Below, in pieces: positions 8,371 through 17,900 of a stretch of 64,000 nucleotides of DNA; the first letter of the stretch is position 1; each line of letters begins with the position of its first letter. The DNA is taken from the NCBI RefSeq assembly GCF_003515775.1, contig NZ_QWEI01000001.1:662106-726105 (forward strand), read 5' to 3'. Below the pieces are notes generated by a model. The model made no database searches, was not told where the DNA came from, and was given only the letters and a program-made list of their open reading frames with translations. The DNA is from Ureibacillus yapensis. GTDB lineage: Bacteria; Bacillota; Bacilli; Bacillales_A; Planococcaceae. The position numbers were made by a program, and so were the translations under genes.

Positions 8371-10008
8371 TCATTCAAGATTCTTTATCAATTTTGTGAG
8401 CTCCTTAAATCTAAGGTCTAACTGCTCATATTCTTTATGATTTGCAGTCATAAAGCTAAGCTTTCCTAAAACTTCTTGTCGCTCGGTTTCAAGTGTTAAT
8501 CGCAGTTCCTCATAATCATCTTTTTTTAGTGATAATTCATCCTGATTAAATTGCTTATTTATAGTGTGATTTGAGAAAACAAGCTTGGTACTTGTCGTTT
8601 TCTCAAGAAAATAGCGATCGTGAGACACAACCAATAAAGTTCCATTATATTGTGCTAACGTTTCTTCAAGTTGTTCCCGAGAAGGCATATCTAGATGATT
8701 GGTTGGTTCATCTAAGATTAGTACATCTTTTTCTTCTAGAATATATTTCATTAACTTACATTTCACGCGCTCTCCCATGCTCATATCCCTAATTGGCTCA
8801 GTCCACTGTGAGTCAAGGAATCCCAAGTGTTTCATTAAATTTCGAATGAGCCCTCTTTCTTTAAATGACTCTTTATCAAATAATTGTTTGGGTGTTTGAT
8901 TTAGAGGCAAGTCAAAGACTTCTTGAGTTAAATAACCGATCCTTGCTGATGGAGAAACCCAGATTTCGCCTTTAGTAACTGTTTCTTTTCCGACTACCAT
9001 ATTCAAAAAGGTCGTTTTACCACTACCATTGAGGCCAGTAACCGAGACCTTTTCACCATGTTGAATGGTAAAGTTAGCATCTTTAAAAAGCTCTCGCCCC
9101 TTAAAAGACTTCCCTAAATTCTTCACTTCCAGAAAACGTTTCCCGACTTTATGATTTGATTTTAATGAAAAATTTACTCGGTATTCAGCCACAGGAGCAT
9201 CAATTTTTAGCTTTTCAAGTTCTTTTTCAAGACGTTTTTGTTTTGACTTTACTTGGGCATCCTTTCGCTTCGCTTTTACACGATAATATTCTTTAGGGAA
9301 TTCCTGTTTTGTCGATTGTGCATGGGCTGATTTTGACCAGGATGTCAGTTGGTTTATTTGGCCTTCAATCTGTTCCACCATCTTCTGTTGTTTTTCATAT
9401 TCACGTTGCTGGGTAAGTCTTTGGCTTTCACGGAATTTCACATAACTCGTATAATTACCACGGTGACTTATAAGCGTTTTATTTTCGATTGACCAAATTT
9501 TTGTAACAACTTGGTCCAGGAAATAGCGGTCATGTGATACCAGAATAATGGTTCCCTTATAACTTTTCAGTTGGCTAACGAGAAAATCTGTACTTTGTTC
9601 ATCTAGATGATTGGTTGGTTCATCCAACAATAAAAGTTCTGAATCTGCGGCTAAACTTCTTGCAAGTCTGGCTTTTAGTCTTTCTCCTCCACTTAATTTT
9701 AAGAAGTCATGAATGGGCACATCCCATTTCCTCAATAAAGCGGCTTCTTTAGGAGTGATCTCATCAAAAGAATACGTCTCGCATTCTTGTTCTACCATCG
9801 TTATGTTAAGTTTCTGGTGGTGTTTAATGTGTCCGCTTGTAGGCGGAAAATTTCCGTTCAGTAATTGCAGCAATGTAGATTTTCCAGCACCATTTTTACC
9901 TATAATTCCAATAATATCTCCTTCGTGTACATTCGTATTTAGGTTTTCAAAAATCGTATAATCTTGAATGGCTACTTTTAAATTTTGCAATTGCATTAGT
10001 TCTAGCAA
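8371..10008 (-). CDS. vmlR: VmlR-type ABC-F ribosome protection ATPase
   Basis: A 545-residue soluble ABC-F protein with two ATPase domains. Domain 1 has Walker A GKNGAGKST (37-45), signature LSGGERLKARLA and Walker B LLLLDEPTNHLD. A charged interdomain linker follows. Domain 2 has GLNGSGKTT, MSMGERVK and LILDEPTNHLD. The C-terminal extension is like that of B. subtilis VmlR, which it matches along its whole length from memory. VmlR binds the ribosomal E site and displaces virginiamycin M, lincosamides and pleuromutilins, giving intrinsic resistance. Start choice: TTG 10008 lies eight bases after AAGGG. ATG 10017 touches the same AAGGG and ATG 9996 has no ribosome binding site. An attenuator leader precedes it. 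Confidence 0.9.
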   Translation of the reverse strand: MLELMQLQNLKVAIQDYTIFENLNTNVHEGDIIGIIGKNGAGKSTLLQLLNGNFPPTSGHIKHHQKLNITMVEQECETYSFDEITPKEAALLRKWDVPIHDFLKLSGGERLKARLARSLAADSELLLLDEPTNHLDEQSTDFLVSQLKSYKGTIILVSHDRYFLDQVVTKIWSIENKTLISHRGNYTSYVKFRESQRLTQQREYEKQQKMVEQIEGQINQLTSWSKSAHAQSTKQEFPKEYYRVKAKRKDAQVKSKQKRLEKELEKLKIDAPVAEYRVNFSLKSNHKVGKRFLEVKNLGKSFKGRELFKDANFTIQHGEKVSVTGLNGSGKTTFLNMVVGKETVTKGEIWVSPSARIGYLTQEVFDLPLNQTPKQLFDKESFKERGLIRNLMKHLGFLDSQWTEPIRDMSMGERVKCKLMKYILEEKDVLILDEPTNHLDMPSREQLEETLAQYNGTLLVVSHDRYFLEKTTSTKLVFSNHTINKQFNQDELSLKKDDYEELRLTLETERQEVLGKLSFMTANHKEYEQLDLRFKELTKLIKNLE

Positions 10009-10032
10009 AAGAATCATCCCTTCATTTTAGGG

Positions 10033-10072
10033 AGAAAAAAAATCCTCCCAAATAATTTTGGAAGGATTAGTC
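10033..10072 (-). promoter_or_regulatory. vmlR leader attenuator (terminator and antiterminator arms)
   Basis: On the minus strand AATCCTTCCAA (10069-10059) pairs with TTGGGAGGATT (10051-10041) and is followed by a run of eight T, an intrinsic terminator about 25 bases before the vmlR start. The upstream arm of this hairpin, GACTAATCC (10072-10064), is also perfectly complementary to GGATTAGTC at 10167-10159 of the same leader. Forming that upstream pair would destroy the terminator. This is the layout of a transcription attenuator, as known for B. subtilis vmlR. Confidence 0.8.
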
Positions 10073-10166
10073 AATTCGCATTTTTGCCGTCATTTAATAA
10101 GCTACTTGCCCTTTTGGCACCTAGATTAACAATAATTTAGTTAAATGAAAAATGAGCAGACTAATC

Positions 10167-10241
10167 CTAAATTTTATGATCTGAAATATATAATTTCAAA
10201 TGGTAAAAAATTAGGTTAGTTATCCATTGTCCACCCATCAT
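10167..10241 (-). CDS. possible vmlR leader peptide (24 codons)
   Basis: A short ORF beginning ATGATGGGTGGACAATGG, encoding MMGGQWITNLIF and then YHLKLYISDHKI. It begins about 18 bases after the predicted transcription start. Its TAG stop ends on the first base of the antiterminator strand GGATTAGTC. A ribosome reaching the stop would therefore cover that strand and allow the terminator; a ribosome stalled early would leave it free. The ribosome binding site is weak (AAAGAG, close to the start), so translation is an inference. A rival ATG at 10227 with GGTGG upstream would encode only MDN. Confidence 0.45.
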   Translation of the reverse strand: MMGGQWITNLIFYHLKLYISDHKI

Positions 10242-10265
10242 CTCTTTCGTTTAATATTAAGTCCG

Positions 10266-10294
10266 ATTCTAGCATGTTCAAGGCCACTTAACAA
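10266..10294 (-). promoter_or_regulatory. predicted promoter of the vmlR leader
   Basis: Minus strand TTGTTA (10294-10289), a 17-bp spacer ending in TGC (extended -10) and TAGAAT (10271-10266). The transcript would start near 10259, giving a leader of about 250 bases before vmlR. Confidence 0.65.
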
Positions 10295-10313
10295 GAACAT
10301 TCTGCGCTAGTCA

Positions 10314-11771
10314 CTACTGCTGATCAGAACGTCTGCGCTTTCCGCGTTTGATAATGGCAATGATGAAGGCAATAAATAAGAGATAAACAAGGCCCAATGC
10401 GGCTAAATATCCCTTGTTGATGCCTCTTTCTTCGGTAACCTGGAAAATCTCGACAATTTCACGGTCAAGGACAATCGGGTAATTGCCGTCTTCGTTCATG
10501 CGAACCGTATCGCTATCCAGCATGGCGCGAAGTTCTTTACCGGTACCGATATCTTCTTCCGAAATATCCAGGCGTGTTGTTTCACCCGTGTTATTGACGA
10601 CAACCACCCATGTTTCCTCATCGGAAGAGCGTTCAAATGCCAGGAAACCATCTTCATTTTTTAAAAGTTTAAATTCCCCGTTGCGCAAAGTATCGGATTG
10701 GGTGCGCAATGTTTGGATATTGCCGATAAAATCGATCATTTCCTCATCCGTTTTAAAGTTATAAAGCTGATGCGCCTCCGGACCCGCTTCTCCATTCATG
10801 ATAATTTCCGTTCCATACTGCATAACGGGCACACCCGGCAAAAGCAATGTAGAAACAATGCCAAGCCGTGTACGTGTTGGAGGATAAGCTTCAACAGTTA
10901 GCGTAAAGCGGTCGGTCAATAAAGAATCAAGCATCAGTTGGGGCGGTGCTTGCTCCCCTTCGGCAAATGATTCAATATGGTCTAGCAAAGTTGACGAATC
11001 TTCATTGACATTTTTATAAGCATTCCGAAAGGCTTCCGTTGTGTCGTTAAAGTATTTTGCATCAAAATTTGCATCGCTTTCTTCATTGGATATGACATAA
11101 AGGTTTTCATTTTCAGATTTGATGGCAGAGATTAGATCATTCACAAATTCCACAGGAGCGTCTCCCAAATTCGTTAAACGCATCCCTCCGAAATCATAGG
11201 CTGAGCTAAATTCCACAATTGCATCCAGCAACGCTTGCTGCACCTCTTCATTCTGCAAATCCCATTGAACCTTGCCTTCTGAAGTGCTTGCAATCCAGTC
11301 GGATTTGGAAGGATCTTGTGCCCATTCATGATTTTCACTCACATTGGTTAATGGGAAATCCACCATTACTTTCATATTGCTTTTTTGAAATGCGGCAATC
11401 ACATTTTGCAATTCCTCGCTTGTACCGAAGTGTGGTTCGAGTTCACTATAACTTGTAACCATGGAACCGTCGTAAGTTTCGGTTTCAAAGACCGAGCCGA
11501 TGGAAACAATGCTAAAGCCCATTTTTGTGATTAAAGAGGATTTATCAACTAACCCTCTAAAATCGCCACCTGCAAATTGGGATATATCTTTCGGATCTGT
11601 GTCGAAATCATTTTCTGCAGTTCCATTAAAATATCGGTCAACCAGTAAATCATATATGGTTTCATCCGCGATTGTTTTCGTTTCCTGCACCTTTGCAACA
11701 GCAGTGAAAGAAAAAGATGCTGCCAATAGCGCTGTGCAACCCGCTGCGCTAATCCATTTTATAAGTTTCAA
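10314..11771 (-). CDS. membrane-anchored GH13 alpha-amylase-like protein, catalytic residues lost
   Basis: A 485-residue secreted protein with an N-terminal signal peptide (1-26), a GH13 alpha-amylase-type barrel (about 40-400), a small C-terminal beta domain, and a final membrane helix (GYLAALGLVYLLFIAFIIAI) with a basic cytoplasmic tail. The fold is recognisable: DLLVDRYFNG, GGDFRGL, LLLPGVPVMQYGTEI. The conserved catalytic regions are changed. Region I reads DFPLTNVSENHEW instead of DxVxNH. The nucleophile motif GFRxD is GMRLT. The general-acid GE motif is SNEE. The NHD of region IV is DSL. Hydrolase activity is therefore unlikely and a binding or scaffold role more likely. The start is TTG, ten bases after AGGAG. 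It is monocistronic with a long leader. Confidence 0.8.
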   Translation of the reverse strand: MKLIKWISAAGCTALLAASFSFTAVAKVQETKTIADETIYDLLVDRYFNGTAENDFDTDPKDISQFAGGDFRGLVDKSSLITKMGFSIVSIGSVFETETYDGSMVTSYSELEPHFGTSEELQNVIAAFQKSNMKVMVDFPLTNVSENHEWAQDPSKSDWIASTSEGKVQWDLQNEEVQQALLDAIVEFSSAYDFGGMRLTNLGDAPVEFVNDLISAIKSENENLYVISNEESDANFDAKYFNDTTEAFRNAYKNVNEDSSTLLDHIESFAEGEQAPPQLMLDSLLTDRFTLTVEAYPPTRTRLGIVSTLLLPGVPVMQYGTEIIMNGEAGPEAHQLYNFKTDEEMIDFIGNIQTLRTQSDTLRNGEFKLLKNEDGFLAFERSSDEETWVVVVNNTGETTRLDISEEDIGTGKELRAMLDSDTVRMNEDGNYPIVLDREIVEIFQVTEERGINKGYLAALGLVYLLFIAFIIAIIKRGKRRRSDQQ

Positions 11772-12181
11772 ATATTTCCATCTCCTATCAAATGGCCTCT
11801 TACTTCACAGGCATTTCTATAAATAAAAATAGATTGCTTGGTACCTGTCGCTTGCTGCGCTTTCATTACACTTTAGACTTATATGGCTGTCATTGACACC
11901 TTTACCAAAGTCCACAGATGAGCTGAATGAAGTAAAAACCATACCATCGCCATTTTACCAAAATTGTAAGTTTTTCTGCTATCCTTTACAAGAAAATCGT
12001 TAATATATATGTTAAATTGCGACAAATACGTGACAATCTGTCATTAATCCCATACTGCTATGATACTAAGCTCCGGAGTTGCGGGTGAGGCTTTATTTTT
12101 GGTCAACTTTGGTTGTTGCTTAAACGGTTATCCATGAGCCTGCATCTTGTACGCAGCATTTCATTAGCCCCATTTTTGGCC
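11772..12181. other. gene-free interval upstream of the GH13 gene
   Basis: About 410 bases without a credible gene. It holds the leader of the GH13 gene, its candidate promoter at 11963-11991 and A/T-rich sequence. GTGACA and TGTCAT flank an ATC centre near 12029-12043 as a short inverted repeat. I see nothing else. Confidence 0.5.
11963..11991 (-). promoter_or_regulatory. candidate promoter of the GH13 gene
   Basis: Minus strand TTGTAA (11991-11986), a 17-bp spacer and TACAAT (11968-11963). It would give a leader of about 185 bases. The -35 match is only moderate. Confidence 0.35.
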
Positions 12182-12217
12182 AAAAGAAAATCGCAAAGTA
12201 CTCGTTACTTTGCGATT
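12182..12217 (-). terminator. terminator of yisL
   Basis: Eleven perfect base pairs, ATCGCAAAGTA with TACTTTGCGAT, around a five-base loop. On the minus strand TTTTCTTTT follows. It sits 24 bases after the yisL stop. Confidence 0.8.
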
Positions 12218-12240
12218 AACATTCTCTATTAACTTATTGT

Positions 12241-12606
12241 TTAAGCCAAGAAATTAAGACCCATTGGCAATTTGAAGCCCATGAATAATACGGCGAATAA
12301 GAAGACGGCAAATAATACCCAGAATATTGTTGTCGGCTTGTTTTTAGCTTGACGAACCAAGACCATTTCCATCATGCCAATAACCAAAATACCCAACAAG
12401 AATTTAATGCCGTACTGCATGCCTTGTCCATAATCCATGGCTTCGATGAATAATGCAACACCTGTAATAATGACTAGAATATAAAACAAACGTAAAGCCA
12501 TATGAATCCCTTTAGATTTTGACACAAACGCTGCCACGAAAAATAGTACGAGTGCAACTACCCACGTAGTTATGTGCAGATGCGTAGAGCCTGTTAAAAA
12601 GTCCAT
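12241..12606 (-). CDS. yisL: YisL family membrane protein (DUF1516/UPF0344)
   Basis: A 121-residue integral membrane protein with four predicted helices. The N-terminal THLHITTWVVALVLFFVA matches B. subtilis YisL closely. The function of the family is not known. The start follows AAGGTGGGG. It lies beside yisK, as in B. subtilis; yisK is upstream on the same strand, about 106 bases away, and may be co-transcribed. Confidence 0.85.
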   Translation of the reverse strand: MDFLTGSTHLHITTWVVALVLFFVAAFVSKSKGIHMALRLFYILVIITGVALFIEAMDYGQGMQYGIKFLLGILVIGMMEMVLVRQAKNKPTTIFWVLFAVFLFAVLFMGFKLPMGLNFLA

Positions 12607-12712
12607 GTTTTCCCCACCTTAATTTTCTTTATCAGCATTATCCTACCATAGTGTCGTTTCGGGATTCAAATATAAACCTATTTACTAGAGTTTTAATTGC
12701 TTGGACGAAAAT

Positions 12713-13615
12713 TTACTCGAATCGATTTGACAAAGTACCGATTCCCTGGATGGATACTTTAATTTCATCCCCCGATTTTAGGAAAGTAGGCGGCTTCATC
12801 CCTTTTCCTACTCCTGCTGGTGTGCCTGTTAAAATGACATCACCCGGCTCTAAAGTGACATAGTTTGAAAGAATGGACACTAGCTCGTCCACTGGGAAAA
12901 TCATATCTTTTGTCGAGCCATTTTGGCGCACTTCCCCATTCACTTTTGTCACAATCGTTAAATTTTGCGGATCGGCAATTTCATCCTTTGATACAATATA
13001 TGGTCCGAGTGGACAAGATCCTTCCAAACTCTTTCCGATGAAATACTGTTGATGACGATCCTGCAAATCGCGCCCAGTCAAATCGTTGGCGATAGTATAA
13101 CCGAAAATATAGTCATAAGCCTGTTTTTTAGGAATCTCTTTCCCTTTCTTGCCGATGACAACTGCCAATTCCCCTTCATAATCCAGCGAATCTGTTTTGC
13201 CTTCATGAATGGATAACACTTGCTCGTCCGCAGCAATCGTTGTTGGCGATTTGGTGAAAACAACCAAATCTTGCGGTGCAGCTTCCACACCCATTTCTTT
13301 CGCGTGCTCATCATAGTTCTTGCCAATACAAATAATATTCTTTGGAGTTCTTGGAATCGGTGAAAGCCACTCAATTTCTGTAAAAGAATATTTGAACTGT
13401 GCCGCTTGCTCTGTATGGGCCACGGCTTCTACCAATTTACGAATTTGTTCAACAAAGTCAAAACCTAATGCGATTCCATCAATAATTTTTGTTGGAAAAG
13501 AAGGGACAATATTAAGTTCCTCTTGAATTGCCAGAACATCCCAAACTGCTTCCTCTTTTTTCACTTTCGGACCGAACTTCACTTCACCATTTAATTTAAA
13601 CGATAAAATCTTCAT
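12713..13615 (-). CDS. yisK: fumarylacetoacetate hydrolase family protein YisK
   Basis: A 300-residue FAH-fold enzyme, close to B. subtilis YisK, which is reported to decarboxylate oxaloacetate and to associate with the Mbl cytoskeleton. The metal-binding region is intact: DYEGELAVVIGK supplies the acidic ligands and the NDLTGRDLQ segment follows, then GDVILTGTPAGVGKG near the C-terminus. An N-terminal extension of about 90 residues precedes the catalytic domain. The start is set at 13615, after AAGGAG. A further upstream in-frame start would include that ribosome binding site. Confidence 0.88.
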   Translation of the reverse strand: MKILSFKLNGEVKFGPKVKKEEAVWDVLAIQEELNIVPSFPTKIIDGIALGFDFVEQIRKLVEAVAHTEQAAQFKYSFTEIEWLSPIPRTPKNIICIGKNYDEHAKEMGVEAAPQDLVVFTKSPTTIAADEQVLSIHEGKTDSLDYEGELAVVIGKKGKEIPKKQAYDYIFGYTIANDLTGRDLQDRHQQYFIGKSLEGSCPLGPYIVSKDEIADPQNLTIVTKVNGEVRQNGSTKDMIFPVDELVSILSNYVTLEPGDVILTGTPAGVGKGMKPPTFLKSGDEIKVSIQGIGTLSNRFE

Positions 13616-13718
13616 GAATAAAGGCTCCTTCTTTTTTCCTTTGTTGTTTTGCATTCTAGCTATCTAATAATGAGAGTGCTAGATTAATTTCATGATACAT
13701 TAATTTTTTTGAAATTGC

Positions 13719-14891
13719 TCACTTTTCAGAAGATAAATTTCTATAAGTCAATTTCTTAACTGCCCATTCCAATGGTCCCTGTTTAAACCTCGTAAACCAA
13801 AGCTCTGCAAAAATAACTTGGATTACAAATAATGCAAGAGCAATCATTGTCCCCATCGGAACATCCACTTCTCCATACAATCCGAAGCCAAAATTATAGA
13901 AAATAATAGATAGTATGATGGACTGCATGATATAAATCGTCAGCGACATGCGCCCAGCTTTGGCGATGGGCTTGAGAATTTTCCGCACCACCGGAACCAT
14001 GCAAAGACAAAGTATGGCACTTGTATAGCCAATTGCAAGAATTGGACCACCCACGTAAACTTTTAAATAATCCAATAGGTAAGTACGGCCAAACAGATAG
14101 GGTGCGCTTTTAACAAACAATCCCGCAGTCAAGCAGATGATGGTCAAGATAAGCCAAAATCCTTTTAATTCCTTCGATCTTTCGACTAGCCGCCATTTTG
14201 CTGCAGCAGCTCCTATAAGCATATAAGGAAGGATGGTCATTAAGGCTGATATCCACATGGCAATGCTCATCTGGACCGATAAATCCTTCAGTCGTTGGAC
14301 AAAAGCATCTGTCCAACTGCCAATTCCATAAGCGGTGATGGCATTATTGATGGTTTGAATGTCAACCGCAAGAGGTTCGACCTCCATATTGGCCATGCCG
14401 GATAAAGCGAAAATACCGATAAAGAATAATTGCATCAATCCATTGATGACAAAGGCAAAAGTTAATAGCCAACCACTTCCAAATCGAAGAAACAATATGA
14501 GGAAGAAGCCGCAAAAAGCATACATCGTTAATATATCTCCCCACCAAATGAAGAAGGCATGGATGAGGCCGATGATCAGAATAATGATTAATCGTTTCGA
14601 ACTGAATTTATAAAAATTGCTACCTGTCTGTTTGGCTTTCATAAACTGCATGGCCATGCCATAGCCAAATAGCATGGAAAACAAAGGGTAAAAACTGCTT
14701 TGCACATAAATATCCAATGTTTGATGCCAAATAATATCTTTGGCTTCAGTAAACCAATTTCCCAAATCAACATGTGGCATGGGTAAATAAAAAGCGAATA
14801 TATTTACCAGTAAAATACCGAGCAAACTAAATCCGCGCAAAATATCAAGAGAGTCAACTCTCTCATTTAAAGAAGTAGGTTGGAAATTCAC
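13719..14891 (-). CDS. DUF418 family polytopic membrane protein
   Basis: A 390-residue integral membrane protein with about nine to ten helices. It starts with the LDILRGFSLLGILLVNI motif typical of the YeiB/DUF418 group and ends with the DUF418 domain (GRMSLTIYIMQS, then GPLEWAVKKLTY). Related proteins belong to the acyltransferase-3-like superfamily and are guessed to transport or acylate small molecules, without proof. The start is GTG after AAGGAG. It lies alone between yisK and addA on the same strand. Confidence 0.8.
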   Translation of the reverse strand: MNFQPTSLNERVDSLDILRGFSLLGILLVNIFAFYLPMPHVDLGNWFTEAKDIIWHQTLDIYVQSSFYPLFSMLFGYGMAMQFMKAKQTGSNFYKFSSKRLIIILIIGLIHAFFIWWGDILTMYAFCGFFLILFLRFGSGWLLTFAFVINGLMQLFFIGIFALSGMANMEVEPLAVDIQTINNAITAYGIGSWTDAFVQRLKDLSVQMSIAMWISALMTILPYMLIGAAAAKWRLVERSKELKGFWLILTIICLTAGLFVKSAPYLFGRTYLLDYLKVYVGGPILAIGYTSAILCLCMVPVVRKILKPIAKAGRMSLTIYIMQSIILSIIFYNFGFGLYGEVDVPMGTMIALALFVIQVIFAELWFTRFKQGPLEWAVKKLTYRNLSSEK

Positions 14892-14956
14892 AATTTTTCT
14901 CCTTAAGGCGTTTTACAATTATTCTACAATATTCCAGACTCCGCTTGGAGAAATAC

Positions 14957-14987
14957 AGCCTATTAATTTAGAAAATTAATAGGCTGC
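14957..14987 (-). terminator. hairpin after addA
   Basis: AGCCTATTAATTT pairs with AAATTAATAGGCT over a short loop, nine bases after the addA stop. The T-run is poor on the minus strand (TATTTCT) and better on the plus strand (CTTTTCTT). Probably a moderate terminator. Confidence 0.5.
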
Positions 14988-14995
14988 TTTTCTTG

Positions 14996-17900
14996 CTAAT
15001 CCAGGCGGAGCTCTTTTTGTGCATTATAAAGATATAATATTTTTTCATCGACGGTAATTCCTAAAATGGATTCGACAGCTTGGCAGTATATTCTTAACTG
15101 CACATCATATCGTTTTTTCATTTCATTTGTTAAATAAGGTTCTTCTTTAAACCTTGGCAGAATTTTATCGGTTTTATAATCAAGCAGCACCCAGGTTCCA
15201 TGTTCATCTTCAAACAAACAATCCAAAATCCCCTGAATAATTTGGGAATCGCCTTCCTCGTCTGCCATGCTTAAGGTAAAAGGTAGTTCGCGATGAATTT
15301 GTTTTGCACATGCAAAACGCTGTCCGATAGGTGTGGAGAAAAAGTGAAGAATTTTGCTTGGGTCGACCACGTCTGTTTCCACTTGTGTAAGCAATCTTCG
15401 TTCCACCAACACTTGCAGATAGCTCTCTACTTCATCGATTGAAGAAAAGCCTTGTTGCGGCAAGTGTTGCATGACAGTATGAATGACCGTCCCCATCTCG
15501 GCTGCCGATAAAGCTTTTTCCTGTAAAAACAGCGGTCTCTTCATCAAGGAAGTTTGCCTTTTTTGCAACACAGCAGTTTCTGGTTCTTCTTCGCGGCGCA
15601 AACTTTCAATGCGTTTGATTTCCGACACGCTTGTTTTCGATTTTTTCTGCACGGCGTTGCGATAAGGATACTTTGATGTAAATCGATTGCGCAATTCATC
15701 CAATAATGATTCATCAACTTGTTCCGATAATTGTTCTGCGGTTTTATCCTCATTTTCGGACAGTGAGGAATTCATGAAAAATGTATTGGAAATCGGTGAA
15801 ATAGTCCATTTCGAAGGATGATCAATCGCCGTAAATGCTTCATCGCTTAAATTCCCAAACGAAGAATGTCTTGCAATGGCAGGACCAATCCAATTCAGAT
15901 AGTTATTCGCACGTGCCCGCATAAAATCAGGCAGCATGCTATCTGTCGGAAGTTGTTGTACCTCACACCAAGTAGAGCGAACTTTTTCCCAATCCTTAAC
16001 GGAGCCGACTAAAATCAACCTTTCCTTGGCGCGGGTCATCGCCACATATAAAATACGCATCTCTTCCGCTTTCATTTCGAGAATTTTTTTCTCTTTCATC
16101 GCCAGAAACGGCAAGGAAGTGAACATGATGCGGTCGTCCGGATCAATCGCTTTAACAGCCAATCCAAATTGCTGATCAAAAAGGTATGGCAGGTTAAAAT
16201 CCATCTTGTTAAAGTTTCTCCCTAGTCCAGCTACAAAAACAACAGGATATTCCAGCCCTTTCGATGAGTGGATGGTTACAAGTCGCACTACATCATCTTT
16301 TTCACCAATTGACTTCGCCACACCTAAATCATCCCCGCGTGTTCGCATCCGGTCGATAAATCGCAAAAAGCGGAACAAGCCTCGGAATGAGGTTTTTTCA
16401 TACATTAACGCCCGGTCATGCAACGTGCGAAGATTGGCTTGGCGCTGTTTTCCGTTTGCCATTGCCCCGACCATTTCATAATAATTCGTATCGATGAAGA
16501 TCTTCCAAATGAGATCGGATAAGGAACCTCTTCTTGCAAGATTGCGCCAAGTTTCAAGCTGTGTTAAAAATATGCGCAATTTTTCTGCGGTCTCCCTATT
16601 GATGCCAGATTGCTCTTCTTCCACGAACTGTTTTACCGCTTCATAAAATGGAGACTTTTTATTGACGAGCCGGATTTTTGCCAATTCATTTTCCGTACAG
16701 CCGATAAATGGCGCCCGCAATACGGAAGCAAGTGGGATATCTTGATATGGGTTATCTACCACTTTTAAGACATTCAACATAATCATGACTTCCAGCGCTT
16801 CAAAATAGCCTTTTGACGATTCGGCATATAATGGGATTCCAGCAGATTTAAACTCTTCTACCAAATCCCCTGACCAAGTCATGGATCGCATGAGAATCAC
16901 GATATCGCGATATTCCATTGGACGGATGCGTTTGGCAGGATCTTTTTGTTTTGCATCGTATACAGTTGCCCCGCCATCAATCAGTTCGCGAATTTTTTTA
17001 ATAATAAATCTTGCTTCTTGCTGTGATTTTTTTAATTCCTCTTCGATGAAAGCATCCATTTCGGCATCTTCATCGACTTCTTCCATTTCATCTTCTTGTT
17101 CTTCATAAAGTATGGCAAGTTCAATCGGTATCTCCACATCATCATATGGCGCACCAGGCTTTAAACCTGCTTTTTCATCATAATGAATTTCCCCGACAGT
17201 CTCTCCCATAATTTGTTCAAACACATAGTTCGTTCCATGCAAGACTTCTTTACGGCTTCGGAAGTTTGCATTTAAGTCAATTTTTAAGCCATTGGAGACA
17301 GGTTCCTCCTCAAATTGGCCGTATTTATTTAAAAACAGCATTGGTTCAGCCAGCCTAAAACGATATATAGACTGCTTCACATCTCCCACCATGAATAGGT
17401 TTCCATCTTCTTTACTGCCGTTTTTGACGAGCTGCAGGATTGTCTCTTGTAGCATATTTGTATCTTGATACTCATCGACCAATACTTCTTTAAATTTTTT
17501 TTTAAAATCCATGGCCACTGGAGATGGCTGGAGTTCGCCATCTTCTTCCACTGTTAAAATTTCAAGCGCATAATGTTCCAAATCGGAAAAATCAACCAAG
17601 CCTCGTTCAAGCTTTGCTTGCTTGAACTTTTCGCTAAATTTTTCCGTTAGTTCAACGAGCGTTTCAATGATCGGCCTCATCAAGCGAATTTCTTGCAACA
17701 ATCTCTCGGGTTTTCGCAAAAAGAACGCTTCTTTGATTCCAGTGACAACCTTCTTAGCCTGATCTCGTTTTTTCTTTGCCATTTCTTGAAGCTGCGGATC
17801 ACAACTATCTTTTTTCATTCGTGCTAATGTCGACCACTTTAATGCATTGAAATAATCATATGCCTCCTGCCAGGTCCCTGCTTTTACAAGACGTATCGCT

